DNA from: an uncultured Prevotellaceae bacterium
Lineage (GTDB): Bacteria > Bacteroidota > Bacteroidia > Bacteroidales > Bacteroidaceae
Assembly: GCA_937902455.1 (NCBI GenBank)
Contig: CALELI010000036.1
Span: forward strand, 1-13,337
DNA length: 13,337 nt
Direction of reading: 5' to 3'
The notes below the pieces were generated by a model, which was given only the letters and a program-made list of their open reading frames with translations, searched no databases and was not told where the DNA came from. The translations under genes and the position numbers were made by a program. Below are positions 1 through 6,585 of this stretch, one piece after another; position 1 is the first letter of the stretch, and every line of letters begins with the position of its first letter.

Positions 1-53
1 CTTACTTTGTTCAAGATATTTGACGCATTATAAAGTCGAAAAGTTGCAGTCGT

Positions 54-73
54 TACGCCAGTTCGGGATAAGA
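54..73 (+). repeat. Left terminal inverted repeat of the IS
   Basis: This 20-bp sequence is the exact reverse complement of 1083-1102. The bases inside it diverge from the other end straight away, so the repeat is sharply bounded on its inner side. It lies 94 nt upstream of the transposase start. Confidence 0.93.
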
Positions 74-98
74 AAATCTAAAATAATTGAATAAAAAG

Positions 99-129
99 TT
101 GGTAGTCTGCGATATTTTTCGTAACTTTA
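99..129 (+). promoter_or_regulatory. Candidate transposase promoter, Bacteroidota type
   Basis: TAACTTTA at 122-129 matches the Bacteroidota -7 box TAnnTTTG except for the last base. A TTG lies at 99-101, 20 nt upstream. The pair is inside the IS and 38 nt before the transposase ATG at 168. This is a pattern match only, and the -33 box is minimal. Confidence 0.4.
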
Positions 130-167
130 TAGTTGGAAATCAATAAAATACTCAAAAAGTACCGACT

Positions 168-1082
168 ATGACTACCGACCACAAAGTTACTGAAATTTTC
201 TGTGCAATAGATGAATTTTGCAAGAAATTTGATGCTGAGATAGAAAATCAGCCTCTTCTGACTAATGAATGCAAGGCGAGAAGGCATCGCAACGCTCAGC
301 TCTCCGACAGCGAGATAATGACAATCCTGGTTATCTTCCACCTCAGTTCTTACCGCGATTTCAAGCACTACTACGTCAACTGAATCAAGGTTCATCACGC
401 AAAGGACTTCCCTGATGCGGTATCCTACAATCGGTTCGTTGAACTTGAAAGCCGTGTGTTCTTCAAGATGATGTTCTTCCTGAACATGGCAGCATTCGGA
501 AAATGCAGCGGCATAACCTTCGTGGACAGCACAATGATACCGGTGTGCCACAACATGAGACGCAATTTCAATAAGGTGTTCGCTGGACTTGCCACTGACG
601 GAAAAGGCACTATGGGATGGTGCCACGGCTTCAAGCTGCACCTTCTCTGCAATGACAGTGGGGAAATCCTAAGTTTCTGTCTTACACCGGCCAACACCGA
701 TGATAGAGATCCTAAGGTCTGGAAAGTCTTTGTCAAGAAAGTATATGGGAAACTATTTGCCGACAGAGGATATATTTCCCCAACGCTCTTTGAGGAACTT
801 TTCAGTCAAGGTGTCCATCTGGTAACTGGACTCAGGAGCAACATGAAGAACAAGCTTATGCCTATGTGGGAGAAGATAATGCTCAGGAGAATATGCATCA
901 TTGAGACCATTAACGACCTTCTGAAAAACAAGGCGCAGATTGTGCATTCTAGGCACAGGTCCATAAACAACTTCATCATGAACCTTATTTCAGCACTTGC
1001 CTCATACTGCTTCTTCGACAACAAACCGGAGGCACTCAGGGGGGTGTATGTAGAAGAGTCAAAACAGCTTTGTTTGTTCTAA
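168..1082 (+). pseudogene. IS982-family DDE transposase with in-frame TGA at codon 72
   Basis: Cut-and-paste transposase that would act on the flanking inverted repeats. The frame runs from ATG 168 to TAA 1080-1082, 304 codons before the stop, the usual size for IS982 transposases. It is broken by one TGA at 381-383; reading continues in the same frame on both sides with coherent family sequence (HYYVN before, IKVHHAKDFPDAVSYNRF after). Catalytic acidic residues are visible: D119 in TFVDST, D198 in FADRGY and E245 in IIETINDLLK, followed by the conserved SRHRS segment. The stop is most simply a nonsense change of a Trp codon (TGG to TGA), though other ancestral codons are possible. An internal ATG at 456 could start a 208-residue C-terminal piece that keeps all three acidic residues but lacks the N-terminal domain. 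Apart from the stop, I saw no frameshift. Confidence 0.88.
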
Positions 1083-1102
1083 TCTTATCCCGAACTGGCG
1101 TA
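1083..1102 (-). repeat. Right terminal inverted repeat of the IS
   Basis: This is the exact reverse complement of 54-73 over 20 bp. It begins at the base after the transposase stop codon (TAA at 1080-1082), so the element has no spare sequence on this side. Confidence 0.93.
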
Positions 1103-1119
1103 GACATTGTACTGAAAAT

Positions 1120-1140
1120 TTTTCAAAAAAAGTTTGAAAA
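1120..1140. other. AT-rich inverted repeat between IS and recG promoter
   Basis: TTTTCAAA (1120-1127) and TTTGAAAA (1133-1140) form a perfect 8-bp stem with a 5-nt loop (AAAAG). It lies just outside the IS and immediately upstream of the recG promoter. It could be an operator-like site or the AT-rich upstream tract common in these promoters. It is GC-poor and has no following T-run in the plus direction, so it is a poor terminator. Confidence 0.4.
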
Positions 1141-1143
1141 TTA

Positions 1144-1175
1144 TTTAGTGTAGTCCAAAAGATTTCGTAACTTTG
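1144..1175 (+). promoter_or_regulatory. recG promoter, Bacteroidota type
   Basis: TAACTTTG at 1168-1175 is a full match to the -7 box TAnnTTTG. TTTAG at 1144-1148, 19 nt upstream, is an imperfect -33 box. Transcription would begin near 1182, giving a leader of about 35 nt before the ATG at 1217. The promoter lies outside the IS, so recG expression need not depend on the element. Confidence 0.7.
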
Positions 1176-1216
1176 CAGCGAAGAAGTTAGGTCAGCGCAA
1201 GTTTTGAGAGAAAGAC

Positions 1217-3346
1217 ATGTATTTCTGGCAGGAAGACATACAATACCTGAAGGGGGTGGGCTCGGCAAGAGCGGCACTGCTGAAGAAGGAACTGGGCATC
1301 AACACGGTTGGTGACCTGCTGCACTACTACCCCTACAAGTATGTTGACAGGACACACATCCTGCGCATCCAGGACATTGACGGGAATATGCCTTACGTGC
1401 AGATTTCAGGCGAGATACTCTCGATGGAAGGGGTTGGAGCCGGCAGGGGGAAACGGCTGATAGCCCATTTCAGCGACGGATCGGGGGTGGTAGACCTCGT
1501 ATGGTTCCAGGGGCTGAAATATGCCATGAAAGGCCTTGAACTCCACAAGCAGTACATAGTGTTCGGCACACCGAAGGTGTACGGAGGAAGAATAAACATC
1601 GCCCACCCGGAAATCACGGCACAGAACCAATCTACCTGTCCCACCACTTTGGAGGGGAGATCAGGTAAGGTCCCTGTCTCTCTCTCCCTCACGCCGAGCT
1701 ACAACACCACCGAAAGGATGAAGAACTCGGGCCTCAACTCGGGTGCGATGGGCAAACTGACAGCCACCATGCTCAGCGAGATAAAGGAGCCTCTGAGGGA
1801 GACACTGCCACCTTATATCATTGACAAATACCACCTCATAGGGTATGACGAGGCAATACGCAACATACACTATCCCGAGAATGCCATCATCCTGCGTAAG
1901 GCCCAGGAGAGGCTGAAGTTCGAGGAACTATTCTACGTGCAGATGAACATCCTTCGATACACCCGCGACAGGATGAGGAAGTACCGCGGAATCATGTTCC
2001 CGAAGATCGGTGACGCCTTCAACGACTTCTTCCACACACGTCTGCCGTTCGAACTGACCAACGCCCAGAAACGCGTCATAAGGGAGATACGCAAGGACAT
2101 GGGCAGCGGAAAGCAGATGAACCGTCTGCTTCAGGGCGACGTAGGCTCAGGCAAGACTCTGGTGGCACTGATGTGCGCACTGATTGCGAAGGACAACGGA
2201 TGCCAGACGTGCATAATGGCACCTACGGAAATCCTTGCAGAACAGCACCTGCAGACCCTCAGGGCATTCGTAGGCGACATGCCGATAAGGATAGAACTGC
2301 TCACTGGCAGTGTGAAGGGCAAGAAACGCGAGGCCATACTGCACGACCTGGTGACGGGAGGGATAGACATCCTGGTTGGCACTCATGCGGTGATCGAGGA
2401 CAACGTGATGTTCAGCAAGCTGGGGCTCGTGGTCATCGACGAGCAGCACCGCTTCGGAGTGGCACAGAGGGCGAAACTCTGGCAGAAGAACCCCGCCCCG
2501 CCTCATGTGCTGGTGATGACAGCCACGCCAATACCGAGGACTCTCGCCATGACCCTTTACGGCGACCTCGACGTGAGCGTGATAGACGAACTGCCTCCAG
2601 GCAGGAAACCTATCGACACCATCCACATGTTCGACGCCAACCGTACACCCGTCAACAATCTCATCGCCCGGGAGATAGAGAAAGGCCAGCAGGTGTATAT
2701 CGTCTACCCCCTCATACAGGAATCGGAGAAGATGGACCTGAAGAACCTGGAAGAAGGATATGAACTCGTGAAGGCCGACTTCCCTCAATACAAGGTGAGC
2801 AAGGTACACGGCAAGATGAAGCCGGCGGAGAAGGATGCCGAGATGCAGAAGTTCGCAAGCGGCGAGACACAGATTCTCGTCTCGACCACAGTGATAGAGG
2901 TGGGAGTGAACGTACCGAATGCCTCGGTGATGATAATAGAAAGCGCAGAACGGTTTGGCCTCAGCCAGTTGCACCAGCTGAGAGGACGAGTGGGAAGAGG
3001 TGCAGAACAGTCGTACTGCGTGCTCATAACAAAATATCAGATTGCCAACGAAACCCGCAAGAGAATCCAGATAATGGTGGATTCCAACGATGGATTCGAG
3101 ATTGCGGAACAAGACCTGAAGCTACGTGGCCCAGGTGACCTCGAGGGCACTCAGCAGAGCGGAATGGCCTTCGACCTGAAGATTGCCAACCTTGCCCGTG
3201 ACGGTCAGATCCTGCAGCTGGCCCGCGAAGCTGCCGCCTTCGTGATAGACAGCGACCCCGACGAACACCACCCAGAGAACGGAGTCATCTGGCGCCGACT
3301 CCAGGAACTACGCAAGACCAACATCAACTGGGGAGCGATAAGTTAG
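1217..3346 (+). CDS. recG: ATP-dependent DNA helicase RecG
   Basis: Double-stranded DNA translocase that remodels stalled replication forks, Holliday junctions and R-loops in the cytoplasm. The order is that of the family: an N-terminal wedge/OB-fold domain (residues 1 to about 260) opening with QYLKGVGSARAALLKKELGI, then two helicase domains. Walker A is GDVGSGKT at 307-314, the DEQH box at 408-411 (DEQHRFGV), motif III begins at 434 (MTATPIPRTLAM), and QLHQLRGRVGRG lies at 584-595. At 709 residues it is slightly longer than usual (E. coli RecG has 693). The excess fits a stretch at about 138-157 whose DNA resembles a repeat found after the gene (see 1645-1672). The start is placed 40 nt after a good promoter box and begins with family sequence. 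The gene converges with the next one. Confidence 0.97.
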   Translation: MYFWQEDIQYLKGVGSARAALLKKELGINTVGDLLHYYPYKYVDRTHILRIQDIDGNMPYVQISGEILSMEGVGAGRGKRLIAHFSDGSGVVDLVWFQGLKYAMKGLELHKQYIVFGTPKVYGGRINIAHPEITAQNQSTCPTTLEGRSGKVPVSLSLTPSYNTTERMKNSGLNSGAMGKLTATMLSEIKEPLRETLPPYIIDKYHLIGYDEAIRNIHYPENAIILRKAQERLKFEELFYVQMNILRYTRDRMRKYRGIMFPKIGDAFNDFFHTRLPFELTNAQKRVIREIRKDMGSGKQMNRLLQGDVGSGKTLVALMCALIAKDNGCQTCIMAPTEILAEQHLQTLRAFVGDMPIRIELLTGSVKGKKREAILHDLVTGGIDILVGTHAVIEDNVMFSKLGLVVIDEQHRFGVAQRAKLWQKNPAPPHVLVMTATPIPRTLAMTLYGDLDVSVIDELPPGRKPIDTIHMFDANRTPVNNLIAREIEKGQQVYIVYPLIQESEKMDLKNLEEGYELVKADFPQYKVSKVHGKMKPAEKDAEMQKFASGETQILVSTTVIEVGVNVPNASVMIIESAERFGLSQLHQLRGRVGRGAEQSYCVLITKYQIANETRKRIQIMVDSNDGFEIAEQDLKLRGPGDLEGTQQSGMAFDLKIANLARDGQILQLAREAAAFVIDSDPDEHHPENGVIWRRLQELRKTNINWGAIS
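1645..1672 (+). repeat. Palindromic-repeat-like segment inside recG
   Basis: This segment matches 3441-3468, the right half of the intergenic palindromic element downstream of recG, at 22 of 28 positions in the same orientation, including GAGGGGAG and AGGT. Within recG it is read in frame and encodes part of residues 143-152 (TTLEGRSGKV). The surrounding peptide, about residues 138-157, looks extra relative to RecG sequences as I remember them, where the conserved segment AHPEI is followed closely by the YNTTE(K/R)MK segment. My inference is that a mobile repeat landed in frame in a tolerant loop of the wedge domain. Confidence 0.55.
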
Positions 3347-3350
3347 TCAT

Positions 3351-3561
3351 ATTTACCATTTACCATTTACAATTTACCATTTATTCTCCATTTTATCATT
3401 TTTCCATTTCACCGTCCACAGGCCAAGGTCCTTGTTCCTCCCCTTTTGAGGGGAGGCTAGGTAGGGTCTTTTTGCCATTTCGCTGACCATTGGTTTAGGA
3501 AGTATGTCCAAATTACCAAATCGCCAAATAAATGGTAAATTGTAAATTGTAAATGGTAAAT
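3351..3561. repeat. MITE-like intergenic element with heptamer inverted arms
   Basis: The gap between the convergent recG and PPDK_N-type genes is almost wholly made of repeat structure. The left arm 3351-3383 and the right arm 3529-3561 are 33-nt inverted repeats with one mismatch. Each is built from tandem ATTTACC/ATTTACA heptamers. Between them is a GC-rich palindrome (3437-3456) plus AT-rich filler. The right arm runs into the stop codon of the minus-strand gene. No coding frame is present. Such arms could form a long hairpin that ends transcription from both sides, but that role is inferred. Confidence 0.7.
3437..3468. repeat. GC-rich palindrome with conserved tail
   Basis: CCTCCCC (3437-3443) pairs with GGGGAGG (3450-3456) around a TTTTGA loop, and the tail CTAGGTAGGGTC follows. 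The right half plus tail reappears inside recG at 1645-1672. A T5 run (3469-3473) begins 12 nt after the stem, so it is not a textbook intrinsic terminator, although it may contribute to termination between the convergent genes. A further short palindrome, CAAGGTCCTTG, lies just upstream at 3424-3434. Confidence 0.6.
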
Positions 3562-6557
3562 TAGTTAAACACCACGCCTTCCTTTTTCATGCCGTCGATC
3601 TTGACGGTGAGAGGCAGTGGGAAGTGGACATGACGCAAGTGCTCCGTTTCTGCCACAGCCGGCAGGGAGTTGAGATATTCCTCATCATAGATGCCGTCAC
3701 CACGGAAGGTGTTGATGGTGAAATAGCCCACTCCGAAACTCGTGAGGTTCTGGAAGAAATGGGTTCCCTGACTTGGATCCACCTGATAGCCCTTCAGCCC
3801 AGCCTCGACTATGATACGGGTAGCAGATATGTTCGGCCACTTCACAGGTATGCCCAGCCAAGGGTCACTACTGCCCCAGCGACCTGGGCCGACAAGGATG
3901 TAGCCAGCAGACTTAGTCTCGGGATTCTCGAGGAAGGTGCGGTTTATCTTCTCCACCTCGTCGACTATCTTAGGGTTGTCGGCGGCATTGTAACCAGATG
4001 TCTTGACATACACGATGTCCTGAATGTCGTTTATCACACCACAGCCGATGGCATTGTGGCTGCGAATGAGACAGTCTTCGTCAGGTATCTCCGTTATGTC
4101 CTCGTTGAGCACCATCTGATTGTCGACCATAGGACGAATCTGGAGGAGGTTGAACTCACCCGTCTTGTCGGGATTGAGCTTCACGGCAAATTCAATCTCC
4201 ACAGGCCGACGCATCTCTTCCTCACCGTATTTCAGTATGAGCCTCAGGAGTTCGGGAAGCGGGAAGACACCATGCTGGAGCACTCCGGCAAAGGTGATGA
4301 GCTTGCGGTTCCTGCCTTCGTAGAACCCGTCGTAGATGGTCTGGTCCTCAGGAATGAAGGTGCTGCATATCCACTGGAGCGAGCCGTCCTTCTCGGCATC
4401 GCGCACTGACACCTTGCAGAGGTTGAAACTGTCGTCTGTCCGGAACTGGAGTGGCTGGAAAGTCCTTCCATTCTCGTCCTGACTGATGTCGAGGGCATAG
4501 AACCAGGTCTGAGTTTCCCTGAGAGCGATGTCCATCTCGCTCGTCTGGAGTATCTTGTTCGGATGATGAGGACACACACGGAGGGACGTACCTCCGTCGA
4601 CGATATATTTTCCAAGTCCGAGGGCAAGGTTGACAATTCCCTCGTCGCCCTGTTCCTCGTCGATGGGATAGTAGTTCATGGAACGTGCCACACCCGAGAT
4701 ATTCGGATAGAAACGGTCGCCATACCTGTTTCCAACCATCTCCTGGAGTATCACAGCCATCTTCTCCTGGTCGATGACATTGCTGGTGGCTGTCATGTAG
4801 TCCTTCGAGGCACGATAGAACACAGACGCATAGACGCTCTTGATGGCATCGGTGAGGAGCCGCATCCTTATCTCACGGTCGGAGACATAAGGAATCATGT
4901 AAGTGGAATAGACTCCTGCAAACGGCTGATAGTGGGCATCCTCGAGCAGTGATGACGAACGGATGGCGAGTGGTTCCTTCACTACGTCCATGAAGGCAAG
5001 CACGTCCTCGCGTACTGATTCAGGAAGCCGTGCCTCGAGGAAGTGCTGCAGTATCTCTTCGTCGGGAGCATCACTGAGGGCAATCTGGTAGAGGTCGTTC
5101 TCGTCCATGAACTTGTCGAATATGTCGGAGCAGATTACTACCGTCTTCGGAATCACCACCTCTGCCCCTTCGAAGGAATGGAGGTCCTGATGCTTGAGGA
5201 TGATATGGTCGAGGAACGCCAGGCCTCTGCCCTTTCCTCCGAGCGAGCCTTCACCGATACGTGCAAAGTTGGAGAAGCGGTCGAATCGGTCGCGCTTGAA
5301 GGTGGCGACGACTCCGCGGTTCTTCATCTTTCTGTACGACACGATGGCATCGTATATAATCTGACGGTGAGTGTCGACGTCCTGCTGGATGTCCCACGTG
5401 ATGTGTTTCAGGAACTCTGCAATCGGGAACAAGGCCCTTGAACTGAGCCAGCGCGACACGTTGTTGCGGCTGACGTGGTAAGTGAGCGATTCCTTTGGGA
5501 GTATGAATATGTTGTCCTGCAGTTCCTTCAGGTCCTTGATGCGTGCCACGACCTCCATGGTGTCGGGATTGCGGAAGATGAAGTCGCCGAATCCGAAGTA
5601 TCTCTCCACGAAGTCACGCAGGTCGACATCCATCTTCTTGGAGTCCTTGTTGATGAAACTGGCGCCACATTCCCTGGCCAGTACGGCATTGTCGGCTTCG
5701 GAGGAATCCATGATGAGAGGCACGTATGGGTCCTCGGCACGAATGGCCTTCAGGAGCTTGAATCCAGCCTCAGCGTCCTTCTCCTGCGGGTTGTCGGGAT
5801 TCGACTTCGGCCCGAGAGGGAACTTACAGTCGCTGATGACACCAAGCACATTCTCCTTGAAACGCGAGAAGAGTTCCCATGCCTCATCATAGTCACGGGC
5901 AAGTACTATCTTCGGACGTCCCCTCATGCGAAGGGTCTCCAGCTGGGAGTTGAGGGCTTCCGTAGCAAAGGCAAGACTCTGCTGCAACACATATTTATAT
6001 AGGTTGGGCAGTATGCTCGAATAGTAACGGATTCCGTCCTCCACCACGAGGATCATCTGCACTCCTGCCTCGAGGTCGTGGGCAAGGTTCATCTTGTCCT
6101 CCATCAGCTTGATGATGGACAGGAGCAACTCGGTGTTGCCGAGCCAGCAGAACACATACTCGAAGATTGAGAGGTCTTCGTTCTCCATTCGTTTCGTGAT
6201 GCCGTGAGCAAACGGCGTGAGCACCACGAGAGGGATTTCAGGACGCTGCAGCTTTATGTCCTTCGCAATCGTGAAGACGTCGCTGCTGTCGTTTCCAGGC
6301 ATACAGATGACGAGCTGTATCCTCTGACTGGCAAGAGCCTCCATTGCCTCCTTCTCGTTGGCTACGAGGAGGAACCGAGGAGGATAGCGAAGTCCCAGAT
6401 GGGAGTACTCGGCAAAGATTTTCTCGTCGATACGGCCGTCATCCTCAAGCATGAAGGCATCGTAAGGATTTGCCACGAGCAGCACTCGGTAAATTCGTTC
6501 CTGCATCAAGTCAACGAACGAAGTATCTCTCAGTTGTAATGTGTTATTGTCCTGCAT
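3561..6557 (-). CDS. REC-REC-PPDK_N protein (PEP synthase-like, catalytic role unknown)
   Basis: A cytoplasmic protein of 998 residues. Residues about 20-160 resemble a receiver domain, but the expected phospho-Asp position reads LVICMPGND, without the aspartate. Residues about 168-330 form a second receiver with the usual pocket intact: E173/D174 (ILVVEDG), D243 (VISDCKFP) and K304 (FINKDS). Residues about 430-815 are a pyruvate phosphate dikinase/PEP synthase ATP-binding domain: GGKGRGLAFL at 440-449, RSSSLLED from 533, and QIRPM at 806-810. The remaining 180 residues carry GPGRWGSSDPW (890-900) and GTHFFQNL (931-938). I see no swivelling phosphohistidine domain and no PEP-binding TIM barrel, so a complete PEP synthase reaction is not supported. 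The start at 6557 leaves 28 nt after the aminopeptidase gene; an in-frame ATG at 6623 would overlap that gene, and family-like sequence begins only after 6557. It is probably co-transcribed with the aminopeptidase. I recall this architecture as widespread but uncharacterised in Bacteroidota. Confidence 0.85.
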   Translation of the reverse strand: MQDNNTLQLRDTSFVDLMQERIYRVLLVANPYDAFMLEDDGRIDEKIFAEYSHLGLRYPPRFLLVANEKEAMEALASQRIQLVICMPGNDSSDVFTIAKDIKLQRPEIPLVVLTPFAHGITKRMENEDLSIFEYVFCWLGNTELLLSIIKLMEDKMNLAHDLEAGVQMILVVEDGIRYYSSILPNLYKYVLQQSLAFATEALNSQLETLRMRGRPKIVLARDYDEAWELFSRFKENVLGVISDCKFPLGPKSNPDNPQEKDAEAGFKLLKAIRAEDPYVPLIMDSSEADNAVLARECGASFINKDSKKMDVDLRDFVERYFGFGDFIFRNPDTMEVVARIKDLKELQDNIFILPKESLTYHVSRNNVSRWLSSRALFPIAEFLKHITWDIQQDVDTHRQIIYDAIVSYRKMKNRGVVATFKRDRFDRFSNFARIGEGSLGGKGRGLAFLDHIILKHQDLHSFEGAEVVIPKTVVICSDIFDKFMDENDLYQIALSDAPDEEILQHFLEARLPESVREDVLAFMDVVKEPLAIRSSSLLEDAHYQPFAGVYSTYMIPYVSDREIRMRLLTDAIKSVYASVFYRASKDYMTATSNVIDQEKMAVILQEMVGNRYGDRFYPNISGVARSMNYYPIDEEQGDEGIVNLALGLGKYIVDGGTSLRVCPHHPNKILQTSEMDIALRETQTWFYALDISQDENGRTFQPLQFRTDDSFNLCKVSVRDAEKDGSLQWICSTFIPEDQTIYDGFYEGRNRKLITFAGVLQHGVFPLPELLRLILKYGEEEMRRPVEIEFAVKLNPDKTGEFNLLQIRPMVDNQMVLNEDITEIPDEDCLIRSHNAIGCGVINDIQDIVYVKTSGYNAADNPKIVDEVEKINRTFLENPETKSAGYILVGPGRWGSSDPWLGIPVKWPNISATRIIVEAGLKGYQVDPSQGTHFFQNLTSFGVGYFTINTFRGDGIYDEEYLNSLPAVAETEHLRHVHFPLPLTVKIDGMKKEGVVFN

Positions 6558-6585
6558 TGTCGGTTTTGGTTCCGTTTGTTTAGTT

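Larger units (their letters stand above)
54..1102 (+). mobile_element. IS982-family insertion sequence, complete but with disrupted transposase
   Basis: The element is bounded by 20-bp perfect inverted repeats (54-73 and 1083-1102, outer end TACGCCAGTTCGGG). It contains a single transposase frame that fills it; the stop codon ends one base before the right repeat. The length of about 1.05 kb and the IS982-type DDE transposase fit the family. No exact target duplication is visible. If the tips are taken at 55 and 1101, the flanking heptamers AGTCGTT and AGACATT match at 5 of 7 positions, which could be a decayed duplication or chance. The transposase reads toward recG, whose promoter starts about 40 nt beyond the right end. 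The only transposase gene carries a premature stop, so the copy is probably not autonomous. Confidence 0.9.

Noticed and set aside
1..53. 3' end of a gene truncated by the IS
   Set aside because: One plus frame is open from base 2 into the IS, but 17 codons of unremarkable sequence cannot be assigned to any family.
381..383. TGA read as tryptophan (alternative genetic code or programmed readthrough)
   Set aside because: Other genes in the window end with TGA at natural positions (9242-9244 and 12719-12721), and I see no recoding signal. A nonsense mutation is simpler.
2147..3112. 321-codon open frame on the minus strand opposite recG
   Set aside because: It lies entirely antisense to a well-supported helicase gene, its translation resembles no family I know, and it has no promoter. 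It is a shadow frame of GC-rich coding sequence.
3351..3383. Short CRISPR-like array
   Set aside because: The repeated unit is a 7-nt AT-rich heptamer with no spacers between copies, and no cas genes are present.
3437..3473. Standard Rho-independent terminator of recG
   Set aside because: The stem is good, but the T-run starts 12 nt after it and is only five bases. The sequence recurs inside recG as a repeat, so a repeat element is the better description.
3624..4409. 261-codon plus-strand open frame inside the PPDK_N-type gene
   Set aside because: It is antisense to conserved protein sequence in the C-terminal part of that gene, with no promoter and no recognisable family.
3561..6557. Annotation as a genuine phosphoenolpyruvate synthase
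   Set aside because: Only the ATP-binding domain is visible. The phosphohistidine domain and the PEP/pyruvate barrel are not, and two receiver-like domains occupy the N-terminus.
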